Positions 1 to 7,092 of a stretch of DNA of 11,124 nucleotides are shown here, in pieces. The DNA is from an uncultured Campylobacter sp. GTDB taxonomy: Bacteria > Campylobacterota > Campylobacteria > Campylobacterales > Campylobacteraceae. The stretch spans positions 1 to 11,124 of the forward strand of contig CALISV010000039.1 of assembly GCA_938041615.1 (NCBI GenBank), in the 5' to 3' direction. The notes under the pieces were generated by a model. It was not told where the DNA came from and did not search any database. It was given only the letters and a program-made list of their open reading frames with translations. Every line of letters begins with the position of its first letter. Within the stretch, counting starts at the first letter, position 1. Made by a program: the position numbers and the translations under genes.

Positions 1-1
1 A

Positions 2-2848
2 AACGACACCATAAAAATCACGGGCGCGCGCGAGCACAACCTGAAAAATTTAAATCTTGAAATTCCGAAAAACAAGCTCGTAGTTTTCACCGGACTTAGC
101 GGTAGCGGCAAGAGCACGCTAGCGTTTGACACGCTTTATGCCGAGGGGCAGCGCAGATATATGGAGAGCTTATCAAGCTACGCTAGGCAGTTTCTAGACC
201 GCGTAGGCAAGCCCGACGTCGATAAGATCGAGGGCCTCACGCCCGCCATCGCGATAGATCAAAAAACCACGTCCAAAAACCCGCGCTCGACCGTGGGCAC
301 GATAACGGAAATTTACGACTACCTGCGCCTTCTATACGCTCGCATCGGCATCCAGCACTGCCACAAGTGCGGCAAACCGATCTCTAAAATGTCGGCTAGC
401 GATATCATAAACGAGATCCAAAAGCTGCCCCAGGGCGCCAAAGTCGTCATCTACGCTCCGCTAGTGCGCGAGAAAAAGGGTACGTGGGCGGACCTGATCG
501 AAAATTTACGCGGCAAAGGCTACGTGCGCGCCCAGATAGACGGCGTGCAGGTGAGATTAGACGAGGAGATCGAGCTAGCTAAAACCAAAAAACATACGAT
601 AAAGCTCATCGTAGACCGCATCGTGATAGACGCGGATAACGCGCAGCGCCTAGCCCAAGACGTAGAAAAAGCGCTCGGCGAGAGCTACGGCGAGGTCGAG
701 ATCGAGATCGTAAACGCCGAAGAACTCGGGCTAAAAGAGAGCTTCATCCACTACAGCGAGCACTCGGCGTGCTTTGATTGTAAAATTTCATTTACGCCGC
801 TTGAGCCGCTTAGTTTTAGCTTCAACTCTCCAAAAGGCGCGTGCGAGAGGTGCGACGGCCTTGGTATCAGATATAGCCTGGATCTAACCAAAGTGATCGA
901 CGAGGAAAAAAGCATCGAAGGTGGCGCGATAAAGCTGCTTTACGGCTACAACATGAGCTATTATTATAAATTTTTGCTGGCTTTTTGCGAGCAAAACGGT
1001 ATCGACGTCAAGCGCCCCTACTGCGAGCTTAGCGAGGACGAAAAGCGCCTCGTACTCTACGGCAACGTAAAAGAGGTCGAGTTTTTCTGGAAGAGAAACA
1101 AGCTGCTGCGCAAATTTGAAGGCGCGCTAAAAATCACACACGGACTGCTAAAAGACTACAAGGACTTTGACGAATACATGAGCGAAAAAGTCTGCGACGA
1201 CTGCGGCGGACACAGGCTAAAGCCGCAAAGCCTAGCCGTCAAGGTCGCAGGGCGCGGTATCGGCGAAATTTTAGATATGAGTATCGAAAACTGCACCGCG
1301 TTTTTTTCAGACGAGTCAAATTTTAGCTACCTTAGCGAATACGATAAAACGATCGCAAAGCCGATATTTAAGGAGATAAACGAGCGTCTGTTTTTCCTCT
1401 ACGACGTGGGGCTGGGCTACCTATCGCTCGGACGCGACGCGCGTACGATCAGCGGCGGCGAAGCGCAGCGTATCAGGATCGCAAGCCAGATCGGATCGGG
1501 CCTTAGCGGCGTGATGTACGTGCTAGACGAGCCTAGTATCGGTCTGCACGAGCGCGATACGCTAAAGCTCATCAAAACTCTGCGAAATTTGCAAGCCAAA
1601 GGCAACTCGGTTATCGTCGTAGAACACGATAAAAAGACGATAGAGGAGGCCGACTATATCGTAGATATCGGGCCTGGAGCGGGGAAATTCGGCGGGCAGA
1701 TAGTCTTTGCCGGCGACGTAAAAAGCCTGCTCGGCTCAAGCACGCAAACGGCACTTTATATAAACGGTGAAAAGGAAATCGACTACCGAAAAGACCGAAA
1801 AATCGACACGTGGCTTGAAATCTCAAACGTAAATATCAACAACATCTCAAATTTAAGCGCTCGCTTTCCGCTGCGAAATTTAGTCGGTATCACGGGAGTT
1901 TCGGGATCTGGTAAAAGCTCGCTCGTACTGCAAACCCTTTTGCCCGAGGCACAGGAGCAGCTAAACCGCGCCAAAAAGGTAAAAAAAGTCGCGGGAGTAA
2001 ATTTGAGCGGCCTAGAAAATCTAGACAAAGTGATCTACCTCGATCAAAGCCCGATCGGCCGTACTCCACGCTCAAATCCAGCCACCTACACGGGCGTGAT
2101 GGACGAGATCAGAGGGCTTTTTGCGCAGACTAAAGAAGCCAAACTACGCGGCTACAAGATCGGCAGGTTTAGCTTTAACGTCAAGGGCGGACGCTGCGAA
2201 AAGTGCCAAGGCGAGGGCGAGATCACGATCGAGATGCACTTTTTGCCCGACGTAAACGTCGTTTGCGACTCGTGCGGCGGCACCCGCTACAACGCGCAGA
2301 CGCTAGAAATCCTCTACAAAGGCAAAAGTATCGCCGACGTGCTAAATATGAGCATCGACGAGGCGGTGGAGTTTTTTAAATCCGTGCCCAAAATCGCTAG
2401 CAAGCTAACTACACTGCAAGACGTGGGCCTAGGCTACATCACGCTGGGGCAAAACGCCGTGACGCTAAGCGGCGGCGAGGCGCAGCGCGTAAAGCTCGCA
2501 AAAGAGCTCAGCCGCTCGGATACTGGAAATACGCTCTATATCCTCGATGAGCCGACTACGGGGCTGCATTTCGCCGACGTCGATAGGCTCGTGCGCGTGC
2601 TGCACCACTTGGTCGATCTTGGCAACTCGGTCTTTGTCATCGAGCACAACATGGACGTCATCAAAAACTGCGACTACATCGTCGATATGGGGCCTGAGGG
2701 CGGCGCAAAGGGCGGTAAAATCATCGCCGAGGGCAGCGTAAAAGAGGTCGCTAAAAATCACGCAAAAACGGGCAGCTATACGGGTAAATTTTTAGCCGAG
2801 GAGCTGGAAACCATGAAAAATGCGGCAAAAAAGGCGAAGAAAAAATAA
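2..2848 (+). CDS. uvrA: UvrABC system protein A, excinuclease ABC ATPase subunit (5' end cut by window)
   Basis: UvrA is the cytoplasmic damage-sensing ATPase of nucleotide excision repair; as a dimer with UvrB it finds bulky lesions and loads UvrB. The reading frame is open from base 2, giving 948 residues, close to the family's usual ~940, so only the start codon and perhaps one more residue are missing. Numbering from the first visible codon, there are two ABC modules: Walker [10 protein letters not shown] at 31-39 and GVSGSGKS at 632-639, ABC signatures ISGGEAQR at 483 and LSGGEAQR at 822, and Walker B/D-loop stretches VLDEPSIGL (~507) and ILDEPTTGL (~847). Zinc modules are C257/C260/C281/C284 and C732/C735/C755/C758, the second being the zinc hairpin near the DNA-binding surface. 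Further CxxC pairs lie near 120 and in CDDCGG. The C-terminus is lysine-rich. A UV-lesion glycosylase gene follows after 115 bases. Identification is certain. Confidence 0.98.
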   Translation, partial: NDTIKITGAREHNLKNLNLEIPKNKLVVFTGLSGSGKSTLAFDTLYAEGQRRYMESLSSYARQFLDRVGKPDVDKIEGLTPAIAIDQKTTSKNPRSTVGTITEIYDYLRLLYARIGIQHCHKCGKPISKMSASDIINEIQKLPQGAKVVIYAPLVREKKGTWADLIENLRGKGYVRAQIDGVQVRLDEEIELAKTKKHTIKLIVDRIVIDADNAQRLAQDVEKALGESYGEVEIEIVNAEELGLKESFIHYSEHSACFDCKISFTPLEPLSFSFNSPKGACERCDGLGIRYSLDLTKVIDEEKSIEGGAIKLLYGYNMSYYYKFLLAFCEQNGIDVKRPYCELSEDEKRLVLYGNVKEVEFFWKRNKLLRKFEGALKITHGLLKDYKDFDEYMSEKVCDDCGGHRLKPQSLAVKVAGRGIGEILDMSIENCTAFFSDESNFSYLSEYDKTIAKPIFKEINERLFFLYDVGLGYLSLGRDARTISGGEAQRIRIASQIGSGLSGVMYVLDEPSIGLHERDTLKLIKTLRNLQAKGNSVIVVEHDKKTIEEADYIVDIGPGAGKFGGQIVFAGDVKSLLGSSTQTALYINGEKEIDYRKDRKIDTWLEISNVNINNISNLSARFPLRNLVGITGVSGSGKSSLVLQTLLPEAQEQLNRAKKVKKVAGVNLSGLENLDKVIYLDQSPIGRTPRSNPATYTGVMDEIRGLFAQTKEAKLRGYKIGRFSFNVKGGRCEKCQGEGEITIEMHFLPDVNVVCDSCGGTRYNAQTLEILYKGKSIADVLNMSIDEAVEFFKSVPKIASKLTTLQDVGLGYITLGQNAVTLSGGEAQRVKLAKELSRSDTGNTLYILDEPTTGLHFADVDRLVRVLHHLVDLGNSVFVIEHNMDVIKNCDYIVDMGPEGGAKGGKIIAEGSVKEVAKNHAKTGSYTGKFLAEELETMKNAAKKAKKK

Positions 2849-2871
2849 AAAGTTTGAGAAGTTTGAAGCGG

Positions 2872-2896
2872 ATCAAATTTGCGGTAAAAATTTGAT
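2872..2896. repeat. AT-rich inverted repeat after uvrA
   Basis: Nine-base arms (ATCAAATTT and AAATTTGAT) around a 7-base spacer lie 23 bases after the uvrA stop. Only one pair is G-C and no T-run follows, so it would be a poor intrinsic terminator. A separate perfect 12-bp palindrome, GCCAAATTTGGC, lies at 2916-2927. Both are built on the AAATTT hexamer common in this genome, so a function is uncertain. Read-through from uvrA into the next gene remains possible. Confidence 0.3.
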
Positions 2897-2963
2897 GATT
2901 TACGGGCTTAACCTCGCCAAATTTGGCTAGCAAAAACTGCGGTAAATTTAATGAAAGGCACAA

Positions 2964-3404
2964 ATGAGGCTTTGGACGATAAGCTTTAAATATCTCGATG
3001 CAAAGGGGCTAGTCGCACTTTGGCGTGAGGCTCTGCTAGCTAAAAACGTGCTGGCTGGACTTACCAAGGGCTACAAAAATCACCCGCAGCTTGACCGCTT
3101 TTACGCGCATGAAAACGCGTGTGAGGCGATAAATGCGTATCTGGCGGAGGTTTATGCGCAGGCCTGCGCTCGCGGGTATAAATTTGACACGGCAAAAGTG
3201 GGCGAATTTGATGAGCCAAATTTAACCAAAATGGCCGTCACTCGCGGACAGATAGAGTATGAATTTGCCTTTTTACAGGAGAAGCTAAAATCGCGCGATA
3301 TCAAGGCTTACGAGCGAAATTTGAGCGTAAAAAATATAGAAATCGCGAGCATTTTTAAAGAGGTCGAGGGCGGAATCGAGTCGTGGGAAAAGGTGAGAAT
3401 TTAG
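2964..3404 (+). CDS. Pyrimidine dimer DNA glycosylase, T4 endonuclease V family
   Basis: A 146-residue protein that I place in the Pyr_excise family (T4 endonuclease V, DenV). Family members cut the glycosidic bond of cyclobutane pyrimidine dimers and nick the abasic site, starting base excision repair. The first 23 residues align without gaps to the T4 enzyme from its Thr2: R2 with Arg3, L16 with Leu17, and R21-E22 (in WREA) with catalytic Arg22-Glu23. Later conserved-looking blocks are KGYKNHPQLDRF (35-46) and a helical region ending ARGYKFD, matching the T4 region ending in LKRGFNI. There is no signal peptide. A GAAAGG ribosome site at 2954-2959 precedes the ATG by 4 bases. It lies 115 bases after uvrA on the same strand, so both main routes for UV photoproduct repair are adjacent. 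The odd point is the arginine at position 2 (see findings). The family call is firm; activity is inferred. Confidence 0.85.
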   Translation: MRLWTISFKYLDAKGLVALWREALLAKNVLAGLTKGYKNHPQLDRFYAHENACEAINAYLAEVYAQACARGYKFDTAKVGEFDEPNLTKMAVTRGQIEYEFAFLQEKLKSRDIKAYERNLSVKNIEIASIFKEVEGGIESWEKVRI

Positions 3405-3743
3405 CGTTGCTTCGTGCAGTATTTTTGGACTTGCTTGAACAAATTTGATTAAAAACGCCAAAATAAATTACGTCGATTTTCCCGAAAATTACGGCAAATT
3501 TCGAGCGTTAAATTTAGATATTTAAAACGCCGTAAAATAGCGCAAATTTGGCACTAGGTCAATACGTGGTTTTGAGTGAGTAAATTTGATTTTGCATTTC
3601 GGCGATGTATGGACGGTAAGATAAAAATCTCGCACGAATAGCGTTGCGATAAAATCTAAAATTTACGAGCTAGCGCAGGCGTTTGTTAAATTTAGCGTTT
3701 TAAATTTGACGGCAAATTTAAAGGGCAAACAAGTCAAATTTAA
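3405..3743. other. Gene-free spacer rich in AAATTT
   Basis: No convincing gene is present: every frame is broken by stops, and the only long frame entering from the right is antisense to fhs. The notable content is the AAATTT hexamer; the whole spacer 3405-3846 has 12 copies in 442 bases. No RNA gene was recognised. The spacer separates the convergent glycosylase and fhs genes and carries their shared terminator at its right end. Confidence 0.6.
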
Positions 3744-3787
3744 AAAGGCGAACCCGGCGTTATTTCCGCCAAATTCGCCTTTGTTTT
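3744..3787. terminator. Bidirectional intrinsic terminator between convergent genes
   Basis: The outer stem AAAGGCGAA (3744-3752) pairs with TTCGCCTTT (3774-3782). An inner stem GGCG (3756-3759) pairs with CGCC (3767-3770) across a small internal loop, with a 7-base hairpin loop. On the + strand the stem runs into TTTGTTTTT; on the - strand it runs into TTTTT. It lies 60-100 bases beyond the fhs stop, so it should end fhs transcripts and stop read-through from the left. Confidence 0.8.
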
Positions 3788-3846
3788 TCAAAAAACTCTG
3801 CCGACTGAGCAAATTTACGGGCAAATTTGACGAATCGGAGCTCGTT

Positions 3847-5475
3847 TTACTCCGCTCTCATCTGCTCGGCGGCAGGCACTTTAGGCAGTCCCGGCATCAG
3901 CATCGTCGATCCGCTGACCGCCACGATAAAGCCCGCTCCCCCTCGGATCTCAAGCGCGCTAACCTCGAAGCTAAAGCCCTTCGGTCGTCCTAGCAGCTTA
4001 GCGTCCGAGCTAAAGCTATACTGCGTCTTTGCGACGCAAACGGGCAAGCCGTCAAAGCCTAGACGCGAAATCTCGGCTAGATCAGCTTGCGCGCGCTGGC
4101 TAAAGACCACTTCTTTTGCGCCGTAAATTTTAGTCGCGATCTTTTCGATCTTGGTTTTGACGGGGTCGTTCGCATCGTAGGTGAAGTTTATCTCGCGAGC
4201 CGGCTTTTCGCAGATTTGCGCGACTTTTTTGGCTAGATCCTCTGTGCCCACGCTTCCTTTTAAAAAGCCTTCGCACACGCTAAACTCAGCCCCCGACTCC
4301 TCGCAAAGAGTGCGCACGTGGGCGATCTCCTCGTCCGTATCGGTCGCGAATTTATTTAGCGCGACGATGACGTTTTGATTGAAATTTTTTAGATTTTCTA
4401 TGTGGGCTTTTAGGTTTTCGCCGCCTAGCTTTAGCGCGTCTAAATTTGGCTGCGAGATGCCGTCTTTATCGCATCCGCCGTTATATTTTAGCGAGCGGAT
4501 GGTGCTTACTAGTACGACGCACTTTGGTGCAAGTCCCGCGGTGCGGCACTTGATATCGAGGAACTTTTGCGCTCCTAGCTCAGCGCCGAAACCAGCCTCG
4601 GTCACGACGTAGTCGGCTAAATTTAGCGCAGTTTTAGTCGCGATCACGCTGTTGCAGCCATGTGCGATGTTTGCAAAAGGTCCGCCGTGGATGAGCACCG
4701 GCGTGCCTTCTAGCGTTTGCACGAGGTTTGGTTTTATCGCCTCTTTTAGCAGGACGCAGACGGCGTCGGCGCAGTTTAGGGATTTTGCGCGCACGAGGCC
4801 GCCGTCTTTATCGTAGGCGACGACGATGTTTTCGACGCGCTCTTTTAGATTTTTTAGGTCGGTCGCTAGGCACAGGATCGCCATTATTTCGCTAGCGGCG
4901 GTGATGACAAATCCGTCCTTGCGCGTAAATTTATTGCTCTTTTCAAGGCCGATTTCTATCTCTCTTAGCGAGCGGTCGTTCATATCCATGCAGCGTTTGA
5001 AAACGACGCGCGCAGGGTCGATATTTAGGGCGTTGCCGTGGTGGATGTGGTTATCTAGCATCGCCGCGATGAGGTTGTTTGCCGAGGTGATAGCGTGAAA
5101 GTCGCCGTTAAAGTGCAGGTTGATATCCTCGCTAGGCGTCACCTGCGAGTAGCCGCCGCCCGTCGCCCCGCCTTTTATACCGAAAACCGGCCCAAGGCTC
5201 GGCTCTCTAAGCGCGGCGCACACGCGTTTGCCGATACGCGCTAAGCCGTCAGATAGCCCGACGGTTACGGTCGTTTTGCCCTCGCCGTACGGCGTCGGGT
5301 TGGTCGCGGTAACTAGGATGAGGTTTGCGCCGTGCGCGCTGCCTAGTCGGGGCCCAATCTTGGCTTTTAGCTTGCCGAAAGTATCCAGCGCCTCCTCGCC
5401 TAGCCCCAGTTTTGCACCGATTTTTACGATATTTTGCGGCTTTGCGCTCGCTTCTATTTCTCTGTCGCTTAGCAT
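3847..5475 (-). CDS. fhs: Formate--tetrahydrofolate ligase
   Basis: Fhs (formyltetrahydrofolate synthetase) makes 10-formyl-THF from formate, ATP and tetrahydrofolate in the cytoplasm, feeding purine and formyl-Met-tRNA synthesis. The 542-residue product is slightly shorter than the usual 555-560 but collinear from end to end. It has the ATP-binding loop TNPTPYGEGKTT (58-69), the first family signature as GIKGGATGGGY (99-109; the usual residue at the T is A), the second as VSTIRSLKYNGG (323-334; the usual residue at the second S is A), HGNALNIDPARVVFKRCMDMNDR in the middle, and the typical C-terminal GAGFIVAVSG...MPGLPKVP. Both substitutions are conservative and should not impair activity. 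AAGGAAA lies a few bases before the ATG. It is transcribed alone, divergent from the DJ-1 gene, and ends at the hairpin near 3744-3787. A formate-using enzyme fits a campylobacter that lives on formate and hydrogen. Confidence 0.97.
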   Translation of the reverse strand: MLSDREIEASAKPQNIVKIGAKLGLGEEALDTFGKLKAKIGPRLGSAHGANLILVTATNPTPYGEGKTTVTVGLSDGLARIGKRVCAALREPSLGPVFGIKGGATGGGYSQVTPSEDINLHFNGDFHAITSANNLIAAMLDNHIHHGNALNIDPARVVFKRCMDMNDRSLREIEIGLEKSNKFTRKDGFVITAASEIMAILCLATDLKNLKERVENIVVAYDKDGGLVRAKSLNCADAVCVLLKEAIKPNLVQTLEGTPVLIHGGPFANIAHGCNSVIATKTALNLADYVVTEAGFGAELGAQKFLDIKCRTAGLAPKCVVLVSTIRSLKYNGGCDKDGISQPNLDALKLGGENLKAHIENLKNFNQNVIVALNKFATDTDEEIAHVRTLCEESGAEFSVCEGFLKGSVGTEDLAKKVAQICEKPAREINFTYDANDPVKTKIEKIATKIYGAKEVVFSQRAQADLAEISRLGFDGLPVCVAKTQYSFSSDAKLLGRPKGFSFEVSALEIRGGAGFIVAVSGSTMLMPGLPKVPAAEQMRAE

Positions 5476-5609
5476 CGTCTTTCCTTAAAAATTTGATTTA
5501 AAATGATTTTGTAATTTTACCTCGCAAATGCGAAAAATCTCATTAAATTTTAGCCGCTCGTAATCAAATTTGGGCTAAATTTGAAGCCAAATTTGACAAA
5601 GGATCGACG
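5476..5609. promoter_or_regulatory. Divergent promoter region of fhs and the DJ-1-family gene
   Basis: This 134-base AT-rich spacer must hold both start regions. Toward fhs (- strand) a TAAAAT hexamer around 5512-5517 is a possible -10. Toward the right gene, a hairpin of AAATTTGGGCT (5566-5576) and AGCCAAATTT (5585-5594), with one bulged G and an 8-base loop, ends 3 bases before the AAAGGA ribosome site (5598-5603). It could influence translation, but its arms partly reflect the frequent AAATTT word. No clear -35 is visible, as is usual for campylobacter sigma-70 promoters. Confidence 0.4.
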
Positions 5610-6206
5610 ATGAAGGCGGTGAATGTTTTGCTTTACGAGGGATTTACGACGATGGACGCGCTAGGACCCGCCGAGGTGCTATCTAGGGTGCTGGATGACG
5701 AGCGAAAGTGCTATGAGATAGAGTATTTCTCGGCTACTGGCGGACTCGTGGGCAGCAGTACGAGCGCTAAAATTTGGACGCGAAAGCTAGATGAGATAGC
5801 TAAATTTGACGTTTTGCTCGTGCCGGGCGGTTTTGCGGATAGGAAGCTTACGCATGAGGGCGAGTTTATAGCCGTTCTAGGCGAGCTAGCGCGCAGGCAC
5901 GAGTACGTGATCGCGGTATGCACGGGCTCGGTGCTGCTAGCTAAAACAGGGCTTTTGGACGGCATGGAGGCCACGAGCAATAAACTATCATGGCAGTGGG
6001 TGACCTCAGAGGCTCCTAGCGTGCGCTGGGTGCGTGCGGCCAGGTGGTGCGTTAGCGGGAAAATTTACACGAGCTCGGGCGTGAGCGCGGGCATCGACGC
6101 GGCTCTGGGTTTTATCGCCGATATGCATGGACGGGACGAGGCGCAGCGTATCGCTCGGGCGATGGAGTATGTGTGGAATAGCGACAAAAACGCAGATCTG
6201 TTTTAA
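5610..6206 (+). CDS. DJ-1/PfpI family protein, isonitrile hydratase-like
   Basis: A 198-residue cytoplasmic protein with the class-I glutamine-amidotransferase-like fold of the DJ-1/PfpI superfamily. Visible motifs are YEGFTTMDALGPAEVL (9-24) with D16 and E22, VLLVPGG (68-74), the nucleophile elbow AVCTGSVLLAKTGLLDG (102-118) with C104-T105, and TSSGVSAGIDAAL (154-166). In isonitrile hydratase (InhA) an Asp near residue 17 and a Cys near 101 are essential, matching D16 and C104 here. The same architecture also forms the N-terminal half of GlxA/FtrA-type AraC regulators, but no helix-turn-helix follows. The substrate is unknown; stress-related and glyoxalase-like roles are alternatives. AAAGGA (5598-5603) lies 6 bases before the ATG. 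Its last 67 bases, including the stop, are duplicated 770 bases downstream. Confidence 0.88.
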   Translation: MKAVNVLLYEGFTTMDALGPAEVLSRVLDDERKCYEIEYFSATGGLVGSSTSAKIWTRKLDEIAKFDVLLVPGGFADRKLTHEGEFIAVLGELARRHEYVIAVCTGSVLLAKTGLLDGMEATSNKLSWQWVTSEAPSVRWVRAARWCVSGKIYTSSGVSAGIDAALGFIADMHGRDEAQRIARAMEYVWNSDKNADLF

Positions 6207-6263
6207 ATTTTAGTTTGCGGCGGTTGCTAAAATTGAGCGCTAAATTTAATCCGAGTCAAATTT
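6140..6263 (+). repeat. 124-bp direct repeat, copy 1 (end of DJ-1 gene plus flank)
   Basis: This segment covers the final 67 bases of the DJ-1-family gene and 57 bases of 3' flank. It matches 6910-7033 without gaps at an offset of 770, with 8 mismatches (about 94% identity). Homology stops sharply on both sides. Confidence 0.95.
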
Positions 6264-6272
6264 CGAGGCACC

Positions 6273-6395
6273 GTGCCTAAAAGATGCGTGAAAAACGAAT
6301 TTACAAAATTAGCCGTTCAAAAGCACGGGTATAAAAAGAGCAAATTAAGTCTGATAGGCGGAAAGTTTCCAATTTACGGCAAAAAAAGCAAATAA
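6273..6395 (+). CDS. Doubtful 40-codon basic ORF with GTG start
   Basis: An open frame beginning GTG-CCT-AAA-AGA and ending TAA would give a 40-residue, strongly basic, lysine-rich peptide starting (M)PKRCVKNEF and ending PIYGKKSK. A GAGG at 6265-6268 is placed as a weak ribosome site. Against it, the start and the GAGG both lie within a small hairpin (AGGCA/TGCCT, 6266-6278), the start is GTG, and I recognise no family. It begins just outside repeat copy 1, so it may be part of the segment lying between the two repeats or the remnant of a longer gene. No function is proposed. Confidence 0.22.
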   Translation: MPKRCVKNEFTKLAVQKHGYKKSKLSLIGGKFPIYGKKSK

Positions 6396-6475
6396 TCCAA
6401 AACAATGCAAATTTTACTGCCAAAAATCGCGAATTTTATAAATTTAGCGGTTTTGGGCGACAGACTTATCGCTGT

Positions 6476-6733
6476 TTAGAGTGTTTTAAGCTTTTCGCGT
6501 ACCAAGGCAACGTAAATCATCGCTAGCGTCGTCGCAAACCAGATTACGTAAGGTAAGCAAAAAACAAAAGGCTTTTCGTAGTAGTCGTATTGCACGCCGA
6601 CGTTGCGGCCGATGTAGAGGTAAAATCCGCCTACGATAACAAGGTAAAACATCACGGCAACGGCGTCGCAAACGCGAACTAGCTTGCTTAGCGGGCGCTT
6701 AGGTTCTGTTTTGGTTGCGTGATCGTTATTCAT
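6476..6733 (-). CDS. Small two-helix membrane protein, unknown function
   Basis: The product is 85 residues. The frame extends 11 codons further upstream, but I chose the inner ATG because AAAGGAG lies 5 bases before it and a good -10 overlaps the longer version. The N-terminus is polar and basic (to about residue 22); helix 1 is about 24-42 (AVAVMFYLVIVGGFYLYIG) and helix 2 about 55-77 (PFVFCLPYVIWFATTLAMIYVAL), with a Tyr-rich loop between (QYDYYEK) and a basic tail. Positive charges at both ends predict both termini in the cytoplasm. I do not recognise the family. The gene lies alone between the two copies of the 124-bp repeat, opposite in direction to the DJ-1 gene, so it may have arrived with the event that made the repeat. 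Confidence 0.75.
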   Translation of the reverse strand: MNNDHATKTEPKRPLSKLVRVCDAVAVMFYLVIVGGFYLYIGRNVGVQYDYYEKPFVFCLPYVIWFATTLAMIYVALVREKLKTL

Positions 6734-6738
6734 TTTTT

Positions 6739-6745
6739 CTCCTTT
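6739..6745 (-). promoter_or_regulatory. Ribosome binding site that fixes the start of the 85-residue membrane protein
   Basis: Read on the - strand, AAAGGAG is followed by five A residues and ATG at 6733. The alternative upstream ATG at 6766 has no such site and lies at the -10 box. Confidence 0.75.
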
Positions 6746-6758
6746 ATTTTTGGGAAAT

Positions 6759-6767
6759 ATTATCATA
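6759..6767 (-). promoter_or_regulatory. Probable -10 element of the small membrane protein gene
   Basis: On the - strand the sequence is TATGATAAT, containing GATAAT (one change from TATAAT), about 26 bases before the ATG. The same GATAAT-AT string lies at nearly the same distance before the YcxB-like gene (9991-9996), which supports both as promoters. Confidence 0.45.
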
Positions 6768-6779
6768 ATTAGCGTAAAA

Positions 6780-6832
6780 TTTTGATGATTTATATCAAAA
6801 GCTTGCTTTTAAAATTCAAATCAAAAGCCTGC
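6780..6832. promoter_or_regulatory. Cluster of inverted and direct repeats upstream of the small membrane protein gene
   Basis: A perfect inverted repeat TTTTGAT-N7-ATCAAAA (6780-6800) overlaps a second, AAAAGC-TT-GCTTTT (6797-6810). The 13-mer ATCAAAAGCTTGC (6794-6806) recurs with one change at 6820-6832. The first inverted repeat is centred about 28 bases upstream of the -10 centre, close to where a class II activator would sit. The arm spacing (7) does not fit an FNR/CRP box (4 to 6). The binding protein is unknown. Confidence 0.35.
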
Positions 6833-6895
6833 GATAAAATTTAAGACAAAATTTAAACAAAACTCGTGTAAAATCCATCCAAAAAGCAAGTAAAA

Positions 6896-6976
6896 ATGAT
6901 AAACAAACGGGCGCAGCGTATCGCTCGGGCGATGGAGTACGTCTGGAATAGCGACAAAAACGCGGATCTATTTTAA
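6896..6976 (+). pseudogene. Remnant of the DJ-1-family gene, 3' end only, fused to a new in-frame ATG
   Basis: From 6910 the sequence repeats the final 22 codons and stop of the DJ-1-family gene (AQRIARAMEYVWNSDKNADL and F), with only synonymous changes. Upstream of 6910 there is no similarity to that gene. An ATG at 6896-6898 (ATG ATA AAC AAA) happens to be in frame, giving a 26-codon chimeric ORF beginning MINKRAQR. TAAAAT about 26 bases before this ATG looks like a -10. It lacks the catalytic Asp, Cys and all core motifs, so it cannot be a working enzyme. Confidence 0.75.
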
Positions 6977-7033
6977 AATTTAGCTTGCGGCGGTCGCTAA
7001 AATTGAGCGCTAAATTTAAGCCGAGTCAAATTT
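6910..7033 (+). repeat. 124-bp direct repeat, copy 2
   Basis: This copy matches 6140-6263 without gaps. The eight differences (in copy 1 numbering) are at 6170, 6173, 6194, 6200, 6208, 6214, 6225 and 6250. The four inside the coding part are all third-position synonymous changes (Tyr, Val, Ala, Leu). The rest of 6767-7092 holds no gene except the short remnant described above. Confidence 0.95.
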
Positions 7034-7092
7034 ACCGCGCCGCGCGCCAAAATCGTAAGTTTTAAAACAAACGGCTCGTGTCCTGCCTCGCG

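Noticed and set aside
1417..2075. Several - strand frames within uvrA
   Set aside because: They are composition shadows of uvrA without ribosome sites or recognisable motifs.
3706..3993. 95-codon + strand frame entering fhs
   Set aside because: It runs through the bidirectional terminator and then antisense to fhs; no ribosome site.
6476..6766. 96-residue version of the small membrane protein
   Set aside because: The longer start overlaps the -10 and lacks a ribosome site; the inner ATG has AAAGGAG at 5 bases.
6780..6800. FNR/CRP-type box
   Set aside because: TTGAT and ATCAA arms are 7 apart rather than 4, so the site does not fit that family.
6264..6909. Insertion sequence bounded by the 124-bp repeats
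   Set aside because: No transposase, no terminal inverted repeats, and the repeat is far too long for a target-site duplication and contains a gene end.
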